Source: an uncultured Planctomycetaceae bacterium (lineage in GTDB: Bacteria; Planctomycetota; Planctomycetia; Pirellulales; Pirellulaceae). From it: a stretch of 10,505 bases of DNA. The stretch lies in the NCBI GenBank assembly GCA_937967755.1, contig CALBTA010000698.1:1-10505 (forward strand). The letters are read 5' to 3'. Within the stretch, counting starts at the first letter, position 1. Each line of letters begins with the position of its first letter. The position numbers and the translations under genes were made by a program. The notes below the pieces were generated by a model that was not told the origin of the DNA, did not search any database, and saw nothing but the letters and a program-made list of their open reading frames with translations. Shown here one piece after another: positions 1 to 4,739 of this stretch.

Positions 1-323
1 TTGAAAGCCTTTTGCCAGTCAGGGTCATCCAGGAAGGCTTTCCAAGACGCCTTGGCTGCGTCCCGGCTTTTATGCCGCAGCACATAAATCAGCGTGTTCT
101 TGGACGCCTGCTCATCCGTTGGAACCCAATACCCCACCGATTCCATGCCATGCTTTTTGAATAACGCCACCGTATGATCACGGAAGCGGGTATTCAAATC
201 GTCCAGCTTGTCTTCATGGGTGATGTAAGTTCGCAGTTCATAGACTTCGGCGGATGCGGGGGGCGCAATTGAGATCGCCACCACGCAGATCGCGCATAGG
301 AGTAACGTCAACCTTGGGGACAT
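1..323 (-). CDS. Secreted NIPSNAP-family protein, 3' end cut off by the window
   Basis: The ATG is at 323-321 and the frame stays open to the window edge, giving about 107 residues. A typical signal peptide comes first (residues 1-25: hydrophobic stretch, then APPASA before EVYELRTY). The NIPSNAP fold follows: YELRTY opening strand, FRDHTVALFKKHGM helix, SVGYWVP strand, NTLIYVLRHKSRDAA and a W-F-DDPDW segment. These are the conserved points of the dimeric alpha-beta barrel-like NIPSNAP domain. A purine-rich ribosome site (AGAAGGAGA) lies just upstream. Secreted NIPSNAP proteins of this layout are, from memory, common in Planctomycetes; no enzymatic activity is established for them. The gene stands apart from the 86-residue protein gene by about 145 bases. 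Family call is confident; role unknown. Confidence 0.85.
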   Translation of the reverse strand, partial: MSPRLTLLLCAICVVAISIAPPASAEVYELRTYITHEDKLDDLNTRFRDHTVALFKKHGMESVGYWVPTDEQASKNTLIYVLRHKSRDAAKASWKAFLDDPDWQKAF

Positions 324-377
324 TTGCTTCTCCTTCTAAAAGTTGGCTCGGCTCGATTTCGCAACTTCTCCCCAAGA

Positions 378-383
378 ATTGTA
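378..383 (-). promoter_or_regulatory. Possible -10 box for the NIPSNAP gene
   Basis: On the minus strand the hexamer TACAAT (five of six to TATAAT) would start transcription about 48 bases before the NIPSNAP ATG. No good -35 box is found at the proper spacing, so this is a weak call. Confidence 0.25.
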
Positions 384-468
384 GCGAAATTGAGTGGGCG
401 ATGTTCCGCAAAAGGCTGCGAATAAGCTGCGAAGGCAACGCCCATCCGCCCCGTAAGTCTCGCTGCGT

Positions 469-729
469 CTACGACGTGGCTCGAAGTTGTAACCGCGAGG
501 GAGCGAGCGTTTTACGTGCTTTTGCCTGCAAGAGGGAGATCATCTCAATCGCATGCACGTACGACTCATACTCCGCCCTCTCGTCGGCAGACAACGCATC
601 CTCGGTACACTTAGCGGCGAGTGTGTCGATCCGCGCTTGTGTAGCGTCGTCAACACGCAGATCGACCAATCTTTGAGCAACTTCGGGTGTCAAAGACTCG
701 GTGATCGGCTGCAGAAGCTGATCGAGCAT
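469..729 (-). CDS. Small conserved protein of 86 residues, function unknown
   Basis: It is a soluble, mostly helical protein with no signal peptide or membrane segment. The middle has a TPEVAQRLVDLR segment, then a Q-A-R-I-D-x-L-A-A-K-C-T-E stretch, a helix S-A-D-E-R-A-E-Y-E-S-Y-V and a final I-S-L-L-Q-A-K-A-R-K. This matches from memory a family of small uncharacterised proteins common in planctomycetes and cyanobacteria, with a typical core of T-P-E-E-R-A-E-Y-E and L-Q-A-K-A-R. That family is often encoded just upstream of an HNH endonuclease gene, but no such gene follows here; the next gene is the NIPSNAP protein. The ATG at 729 has only a weak ribosome site but fits the family start and has a TATAAT box 31 bases upstream. 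Real gene: fairly sure. Function: not known. Confidence 0.75.
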   Translation of the reverse strand: MLDQLLQPITESLTPEVAQRLVDLRVDDATQARIDTLAAKCTEDALSADERAEYESYVHAIEMISLLQAKARKTLAPSRLQLRATS

Positions 730-759
730 AGAAGTTGGGGCGATGGAACTAATGACCCT

Positions 760-765
760 ATTATA
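760..765 (-). promoter_or_regulatory. -10 box for the 86-residue protein gene
   Basis: The minus strand carries a perfect TATAAT at 765-760, predicting a short leader of about 24 bases before the ATG at 729. The -35 region is poor (TGTCCC at 17 bases). The position between ribBA and this gene suggests it is transcribed independently of ribBA. Confidence 0.45.
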
Positions 766-824
766 CGCGACAGATGCGAAAGGGGACAGAACATTCCAAT
801 CTATCGAAGGCTGCCGACCTATCT

Positions 825-2033
825 CTACTCCGGTAACTGGTGGCCCATCTTTTCTCGCTTCGCTCGCAGGTAGGCTTCGTTGTGGGGGTTGATGGGCGGG
901 TTGATCGGCACCTGGTCGACAACGGTCAGGTCGAACCCGCCGTAGATGAAGGCGTCGGTCTTCTTCGGGTTGTTCGTTAGCAGGCGAACGCGCTTCAGCC
1001 CCAGGTCTTTCAGCAGTTGGATGCCGATGCCGTAGTCGCGAATGTCGGCCTTGAAACCCAGGGCGTGGTTGGCCTCGACGGTATCCATCCCTTCATCCTG
1101 CAAAGCGTAGGCTTTAATCTTCTGCGTCAGCCCGATGCCGCGCCCCTCTTGCGGCAAGTAGACCAGCGCCCCGGCTCCTTCGGCGGCGATCATTTCCAGA
1201 GCCATCTGCAATTGGTCGCCGCAATCGCAGCGCAGCGAATCGACCAGGTCACCCGTGAAACAACTGCTATGCAGGCGCACGAGCGGGGCATCGACCTTCG
1301 TCAGGTCGCCGTGCGTGAGGACCAGCGGCTCCTGGTCTTCATGATCGACCCCGTAAACGACGATGCGAAACTGCCCGTACCGGGTTGGCAAATCAGCTTC
1401 GGCCTGGCGGTGGACCAGTTTTTCGCTGACGCGGCGGTGCTTGATCAGTTCCTCAATGGAAATGATCTCGAAGTTGTGCCGCGCCGCCAATTCCAACAAT
1501 TCATCACGCGTCGCCCGGTCGCCTGATTCGTTCAGGATTTCGCAAAGCACACCCACCGGCGACAACCCGGCCATGCGGGCCAGGTCGACCGATGCTTCGG
1601 TATGCCCGGCGCGCCGCAGCACGCCCCCTTCCTTCGCCAGAATGGGGAACACATGCCCGGGGCGAACGAAGTCGTCGGCCGTGCATTCGGGGTCAATGGT
1701 TGTCTTGATCGTCAACGCCCGTTCGCCGGCGGTGATACCGGTTTTGGCGCTGGCGTGATCGATCGGCGTGAGAAAACCGGTATGCAGCGGGGCGTTGTTC
1801 ACATCGACCACCGGCTCCAACTTCAACCGCTTCGCCGATTCCGGCAGCATCGGCACACAGACCTGCCCGCGCCCGTGGGTGATCATGAAATTCACAATCT
1901 CAGGCGTGACCTTCTCCGCGGCGCAAATGAAGTCGCCTTCGTTCTCGCGGTCCTCGGCATCGACCACGATCACCATTTCGCCCCGGGCGATGGCATCAAC
2001 GGCCGCTTGAATGGTGGAAAACTGGTGGGGCAC
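825..2033 (-). CDS. ribBA: Bifunctional RibBA: DHBP synthase / GTP cyclohydrolase II
   Basis: This cytoplasmic enzyme supplies both branches of riboflavin synthesis. The N-terminal RibB half turns ribulose 5-phosphate into 3,4-dihydroxy-2-butanone 4-phosphate and formate. The C-terminal RibA half opens GTP to the diaminopyrimidine precursor. RibB (about 1-205) shows the acidic DRENEGDF site at 28-35, RPGHVFP around 124-129 and RAGHTEA at 141-147 with the catalytic His. RibA (about 206-402) has the zinc ligands Cys258, Cys269 and Cys271 (CFTGD...CDCG), EGRGIGL at 296-302, the catalytic Tyr309 in [10 protein letters not shown], and TNNPKK at 353-358. Length 402 is normal for RibBA. The start is GTG; it aligns with the Bacillus enzyme's start, and no better start is seen. 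The usual HSEC before the zinc site reads HSSC here, probably harmless. The leader of about 44 bases is too short for an FMN riboswitch. No other rib gene is in the window. Confidence 0.97.
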   Translation of the reverse strand: MPHQFSTIQAAVDAIARGEMVIVVDAEDRENEGDFICAAEKVTPEIVNFMITHGRGQVCVPMLPESAKRLKLEPVVDVNNAPLHTGFLTPIDHASAKTGITAGERALTIKTTIDPECTADDFVRPGHVFPILAKEGGVLRRAGHTEASVDLARMAGLSPVGVLCEILNESGDRATRDELLELAARHNFEIISIEELIKHRRVSEKLVHRQAEADLPTRYGQFRIVVYGVDHEDQEPLVLTHGDLTKVDAPLVRLHSSCFTGDLVDSLRCDCGDQLQMALEMIAAEGAGALVYLPQEGRGIGLTQKIKAYALQDEGMDTVEANHALGFKADIRDYGIGIQLLKDLGLKRVRLLTNNPKKTDAFIYGGFDLTVVDQVPINPPINPHNEAYLRAKREKMGHQLPE

Positions 2034-2083
2034 GGAACTATCTGCGGCGGGTCGGGCGTGGTGGATGGGGCAGTACTACCGCC

Positions 2084-2089
2084 ATTATA
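2084..2089 (-). promoter_or_regulatory. -10 box of the ribBA promoter
   Basis: On the minus strand the sequence reads CTATAATGG, a perfect TATAAT, placing the start of transcription near 2077 and a leader of about 44 bases before the GTG at 2033. The -35 region (CTGGCC at 17 bases) is poor. It lies downstream of the terminator of the preceding minus-strand gene, which supports ribBA having its own promoter. Confidence 0.5.
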
Positions 2090-2141
2090 GAGGCCCTGTC
2101 CCGAGTGGCCAGACGCAGCAACGACTGCGAGTACAATGCGC

Positions 2142-2195
2142 AAAAAACACCCGCGTTTCCCCAAGGCTACGAGCCGGAGAACCGCGGGCGTGTTG
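2142..2195 (-). terminator. Intrinsic terminator behind the LamG/PEP-CTERM gene
   Basis: Read on the minus strand, an AACACGCCCGCG arm (2194-2183) pairs with CGCGGGTGTT (2155-2146) with a two-base bulge. Between them sits a nested GGCT-CGT-AGCC hairpin (2174-2164). The stem runs directly into six T residues (2147-2142). Position, about 50 bases past the TAA of the LamG gene, and the T-tract make this the best intrinsic terminator in the window. Confidence 0.6.
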
Positions 2196-2208
2196 TCACT
2201 ACAGTTGG

Positions 2209-2225
2209 GGCACACGGAGTGTGCC
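2209..2225. repeat. Single REP-like palindrome (GGCACAC type)
   Basis: A perfect 7-base stem, GGCACAC with loop GGA and GTGTGCC, lies just past the stop of the LamG gene. The 26 bases starting here match the right half of the element at 7471 at 24 positions, so this is a solo copy of the same repeat family. Read outward from the stem on the minus strand the foot is GCAG, one change from the GTAG foot of the other copies. Confidence 0.6.
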
Positions 2226-2245
2226 TGCTGCTTTCGTAGAAGGGA

Positions 2246-3277
2246 TTACCTCCGAAGTCTCCTTCGGTAGTAACCAAACCCAACAAGCCCCATTCCAAGC
2301 AGCGACCAAATGGCGATGCTGGCTGGTTCAGGTACGACGGCCAAGGAACTTACCACGCCTGAGCCGCTGGGGTCGAGTTGCAAAGCAAACTCTCCGTCTT
2401 GCCCCGCCACAACGCCCACTCCGGTGTTCAGCCCGTCGGCAAATTCCCACAGCAGCCCATCGATCTCGACACTTCCCATTCCATCTTCATGAATGGTGAG
2501 TAGTTCGTTGGCTTGGCCGGCGTTGTACTGCAGTTCGGTTTCGACAGCCAGGTTGTACAAACCGCCGATCTCGCCGGCTGTTAGTTCCTGGCTGAAGATC
2601 GCCGTATCATCAATGAGACCGTTGAACGGCAGTTCGGCGGTGTTGGCGGCCAAAGTTCTGGCACCGATCAAAACATCCGAATCCGTATTTGTGTTGATGG
2701 TGACATTGTTGCCGGAATTGTTCGACGCGACCAGCGCGCCGTCGATGTACAAATCATGCCCGTTGCGGTTGGCCCCTGTCGGCATCGACACGGCGATGTG
2801 GTGCCAGTTGCCGTCCCACAAATCAGGGGTTGCCACGTTGTCGTGCCGGGCACCCCCGCTAAACTCGGCTCGCAACCGCCCGCTGTTGCCGTTGTCCAAG
2901 CGAACTGTATATCGCTCGCCGGTGCTGTTCGTTCCCCAACTGATCACCCCGCGCGCGGTTGGGTTGGCGTCGGCGGGGCGAATCCAAGCAGAGATCGTTC
3001 GCTCGGCGTTTCCCGCTACGCCTGTGTACCCGGTGACACGCGCGTGGTCGGTCGATGCATTACTCAGCGACAGAGCCCCGCCGAGTTGCCCTCCGGCAAC
3101 CATCGCGGCGCTATTTTGCAGGGCCGCATCTCTAGTGTTGCCGGACGAGTCCGTGGCGGATGTATCTCCGATCTGATCGAACGTCCAGTGACCTTCCAAT
3201 GGTGCGGCAAAAGCGGGGTGAACTACCCAGCACGCAATCAACAGCGCTAACAGCCCCCAGCGGACGAGTTGAAGCAT
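2246..3277 (-). CDS. Secreted LamG-domain protein with PEP-CTERM sorting tail
   Basis: This 343-residue protein is built for export. Residues 1-24 form a signal peptide ending PAFA before APLEGHW. Residues about 27-245 are a LamG/concanavalin-like jelly roll, shown by the opening G-H-W-T-F-D, the ISAWIRPADAN strand, W-D-G-N-W-H-H-I-A-V, LYIDGALVA and the closing F-N-G-L-I-D-D-T-A-I-F. A spacer leads to the tail at about 314-343: VVPEPAS, a hydrophobic helix (IWSLLGMGLVGFGYY) and the basic end RRRLRR. That tripartite tail is the PEP-CTERM signal, cleaved by an exosortase and linked to surface or extracellular-matrix delivery. No exosortase is encoded here. LamG domains usually bind carbohydrate or protein; the ligand cannot be read from sequence. 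The ATG at 3277 has GGAG nine bases upstream. A terminator follows the gene. Confidence 0.9.
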   Translation of the reverse strand: MLQLVRWGLLALLIACWVVHPAFAAPLEGHWTFDQIGDTSATDSSGNTRDAALQNSAAMVAGGQLGGALSLSNASTDHARVTGYTGVAGNAERTISAWIRPADANPTARGVISWGTNSTGERYTVRLDNGNSGRLRAEFSGGARHDNVATPDLWDGNWHHIAVSMPTGANRNGHDLYIDGALVASNNSGNNVTINTNTDSDVLIGARTLAANTAELPFNGLIDDTAIFSQELTAGEIGGLYNLAVETELQYNAGQANELLTIHEDGMGSVEIDGLLWEFADGLNTGVGVVAGQDGEFALQLDPSGSGVVSSLAVVPEPASIAIWSLLGMGLVGFGYYRRRLRR

Positions 3278-3336
3278 GGTGCGTCTCCGAATTTGAATTA
3301 GCCGAACGGCATCTTAGCGGAATCGCTTTATTGAAG

Positions 3337-3365
3337 ATCGTAACTGTGATCGAAACGTGTTGCAA
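3337..3365 (-). promoter_or_regulatory. Probable sigma70-type promoter of the LamG gene
   Basis: On the minus strand TTGCAA (3365-3360) and TACGAT (3342-3337) are exactly 17 bases apart, each matching four of six consensus positions. The -35 overlaps one of two direct copies of TGTTGCAA set 24 bases apart, which may be a regulator site. The leader would be about 50 bases. Confidence 0.4.
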
Positions 3366-3441
3366 GGATTTGGTTTCAAATTGTTGCAAATTCACTTGAG
3401 AATCCGAAACAGCCAGTTGGCGCCTACGGAATGGCACGTCG

Positions 3442-3474
3442 CGGGTTGATGACCCTGCGGCACTCATCAACCCG
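3442..3474. repeat. Perfect 11-bp inverted repeat with 11-base loop
   Basis: CGGGTTGATGA (3442-3452) is the exact reverse complement of TCATCAACCCG (3464-3474). Pairing can extend to GCAC/GTGC on the outside past a small bulge. There is no T-tract on either side, so it is not a standard intrinsic terminator, though it lies about 107 bases past the stop of the GyrI-like gene. It could be another intergenic repeat family. Confidence 0.6.
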
Positions 3475-3580
3475 TGCTTATGATCGAACCGAAACTTCTT
3501 TTCACAACTGGGAAAGTATCCCAAGAAACCGACTAACAACCTCCGGACAACCCCCAATGTGGCGGTGGGCCCGCGCTGTT

Positions 3581-4084
3581 TCAGTTCGTCTTTGGTTTCA
3601 CCGAAATCCAATATTCCATCACGGAGTCTGAACTGTCGCAACTAAAACGCTCGTCGTAGACCTCGACGTCCGCGATTTGCGAGTGTTCGTAATCTGATTC
3701 CGGAAGCCAAACACGATAGATTTGGCGGCAGGTCTCGCCGATGTTTTCGATGGGTCCGCGGTGAAAGAAGACGGCGAACGTGCCGCCCGGAACACGATGG
3801 AACACCATCTCATCGGGCAACGGAGGTTCTTCGCTGACGGGCACGCCCGCAACATATTGTAGTTCGTCGGGGTGCGAACGTTCCTCTTCATTCCGCCCGT
3901 AGATGACGCCGTACATCGCGTTGCCGATTCGGTTGGGCACGGGCGTGCTGTTGTGAATCAGGCGTTCCCACAGCGGCCCGATCACCTGGAAATTGGTCGC
4001 GTCGGGCGACAGCGCATGAATGAACGATGCTTCGAAGCCGACAATCAGCAGTTCGGGCTTTTCGATAATCTCTGGTTGAAGCAT
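3581..4084 (-). CDS. Stand-alone GyrI-like / AraC-type effector-binding domain protein
   Basis: The 167-residue cytoplasmic protein is a single effector-binding domain of the GyrI-like/Bacterial transcription activator type. Visible landmarks are the opening strand P-E-L-L-I-V-G-F-E, the central Y-G-V-I-Y-G-R segment (58-64), Y-V-A-G-V-P-V (77-83), and the very typical VPGGTFAVFFHRGP-x-x-N-I-G-E-T (98-118). The closing part is VWLPESDYE (125-133) then D-V-E-V-Y-D-E-R-F (139-147). In regulators such as BmrR or Rob-like proteins this domain binds small hydrophobic ligands; free-standing copies may act as ligand sinks, gyrase-inhibitor-like proteins or hydrolases. No helix-turn-helix is attached, so direct DNA binding is unlikely. 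The ATG at 4084 has a weak ribosome site. The conserved order of motifs makes the family call safe; the ligand is unknown. Confidence 0.88.
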   Translation of the reverse strand: MLQPEIIEKPELLIVGFEASFIHALSPDATNFQVIGPLWERLIHNSTPVPNRIGNAMYGVIYGRNEEERSHPDELQYVAGVPVSEEPPLPDEMVFHRVPGGTFAVFFHRGPIENIGETCRQIYRVWLPESDYEHSQIADVEVYDERFSCDSSDSVMEYWISVKPKTN

Positions 4085-4301
4085 GTGCTGGGTTGATCCC
4101 GAGAATTCGCGGAAAAGTTGAATCAGGAAATCTTGATGTCTGCCATCTTAGCGGGACGTTAGGGCGGTGGCCAAGATTCATGCCTTGTTCCCTGGCAGAA
4201 CGATTCCAGGTTTCTCGGCGTCTTACCCTGAGGGCAGAGTCCTGTTACGCACGTGTTACAGCGAATTGGGCGGCTGGGACGTAAAATCAGCGTCAGACGG
4301 C

Positions 4302-4437
4302 GTAGCACGGACCTCCCGGTCCGTCGACGCCGGAGAGAGATTCTGGAAAAAAGTGTTCCCAGGGGCTTGACAGATAGTGGACACTAGTATATTATTCATC
4401 AAATCGGGGCGTGTACGGACCGGGAGGTCCGTACTAC
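4302..4437. repeat. Inverted pair of REP-like palindromes (ACGGACC type), BIME-like
   Basis: The left unit is GTAG-C-ACGGACC-TCCC-GGTCCGT (foot at 4302-4305, stem 4307-4324). The right unit, in the opposite orientation, has the stem GTACGGACC-GGGA-GGTCCGTAC (4413-4434) and foot CTAC at 4434-4437. Read from its own foot, the right unit repeats the left almost base for base, including the TCCC loop. Similarity extends outward to TCAG at 4293-4296 and CTGA at 4444-4447, so the whole may be a MITE-like unit of about 155 bases. GTAG at the hairpin foot and the inverted pairing are the hallmarks of REP/BIME elements. Confidence 0.7.
4367..4395 (+). promoter_or_regulatory. Strong sigma70-type promoter with operator-like palindrome
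   Basis: TTGACA (4367-4372, perfect -35) is followed after exactly 17 bases by TATTAT (4390-4395, five of six). The spacer contains TAGTG-GA-CACTA (4375-4386), a palindrome placed where a repressor would block polymerase. Transcription would begin near 4402 and read toward the propeller gene at 4740. The promoter lies between the two arms of the inverted REP-like pair. Confidence 0.65.
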
Positions 4438-4484
4438 TTCGCCCTGATGATTCAATCTCGGAACGGAGCGGTATGAACAGATGA

Positions 4485-4648
4485 GTTTTTCAGCACTCGA
4501 CCATCCCTCGCCAGGGGGTAGCGCGCTGAATTACAAAAAGGTTTTTCAGCAAAGTCAGGGGCCCCTTGGGGACCGAGCGCGTGCTGAATAACCTTCTAGG
4601 TTTGTCAGCACCCAATGGCCATCGGTGGGATGGAAGTGGTGAAAAACT
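4485..4648. repeat. Three tandem stem-loop units (GTTTTTCAGCA type)
   Basis: Units begin at 4485, 4541 and 4600 with GTTTTTCAGCA, GTTTTTCAGCA and GTTTGTCAGCA, a period of 56-59 bases. Each can fold back: GGTTTTTCAGCA (4540-4551) pairs with TGCTGAATAACC (4582-4593) at 11 of 12 positions, unit 1 pairs TTCAGC with GCTGAA (4525-4530), and unit 3 pairs less well with GGTGAAAAACT (4638-4648). Each loop contains a further small palindrome (CCCT/AGGG, AGGGGCCCCT, ATGGCCAT). They lie in the predicted leader of the propeller gene. Confidence 0.6.
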
Positions 4649-4726
4649 GCGGGATGCAAAGTCGCGACAATTCCCTAGCCGAGGCGCAACGCCGCCGCGG
4701 CGTGAAAGCAAACCCAATTGCCTAAC

Positions 4727-4732
4727 GGAGGG
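4727..4732 (+). promoter_or_regulatory. Ribosome binding site that fixes the propeller gene start
   Basis: GGAGGG ends seven bases before the ATG at 4740, directly ahead of a signal peptide. This rules against the upstream in-frame start at 4566, whose extra 58 residues would precede the signal peptide and come from the repeat region. Confidence 0.8.
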
Positions 4733-4739
4733 TACGAAG

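Larger units (their letters stand above)
3278..3580. other. Intergenic stretch between the GyrI-like and LamG genes
   Basis: No convincing gene lies in these 303 bases. They hold the probable LamG promoter and two TGTTGCAA direct repeats (3358-3365, 3382-3389) near the LamG end, and an 11-base-pair inverted repeat at 3442-3474. The remainder toward 3580 is featureless apart from a small TGGGA/TCCCA hairpin at 3509-3523. Confidence 0.6.
4085..4739. other. 655-base gene-free region rich in repeats and signals
   Basis: No gene is supported here on either strand; the short open frames show no family resemblance or ribosome site. Positions 4085-4290 are plain. An inverted pair of REP-like hairpins occupies 4302-4437 with a strong promoter between them, three tandem stem-loop units follow at 4485-4648, and the ribosome site of the propeller gene closes the region. 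The predicted transcript leader from near 4402 to the ATG at 4740 is about 340 bases, unusually long. Confidence 0.65.

Noticed and set aside
324..468. Remnant of an HNH endonuclease gene downstream of the small conserved protein
   Set aside because: No frame on the minus strand gives HNH-type motifs or Cys pairs; the stretch looks like ordinary leader sequence for the NIPSNAP gene.
2034..2083. FMN riboswitch before ribBA
   Set aside because: The predicted leader is only about 44 bases, far shorter than the usual FMN aptamer, and no conserved aptamer segments are visible.
2493..3176. A 227-codon plus-strand open frame opposite the LamG gene
   Set aside because: The minus-strand frame has a signal peptide, LamG motifs and a PEP-CTERM tail; the plus-strand product has no domain and no ribosome site.
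4485..4648. CRISPR array
   Set aside because: Only three units, with poorly conserved repeats that fold into full-length hairpins, irregular spacing and no cas genes.
4566..4739. N-terminal extension of the propeller protein from an upstream in-frame start
   Set aside because: The extra residues come from the stem-loop repeat region and would bury the signal peptide; GGAGGG directly before the ATG at 4740 fixes the start there.
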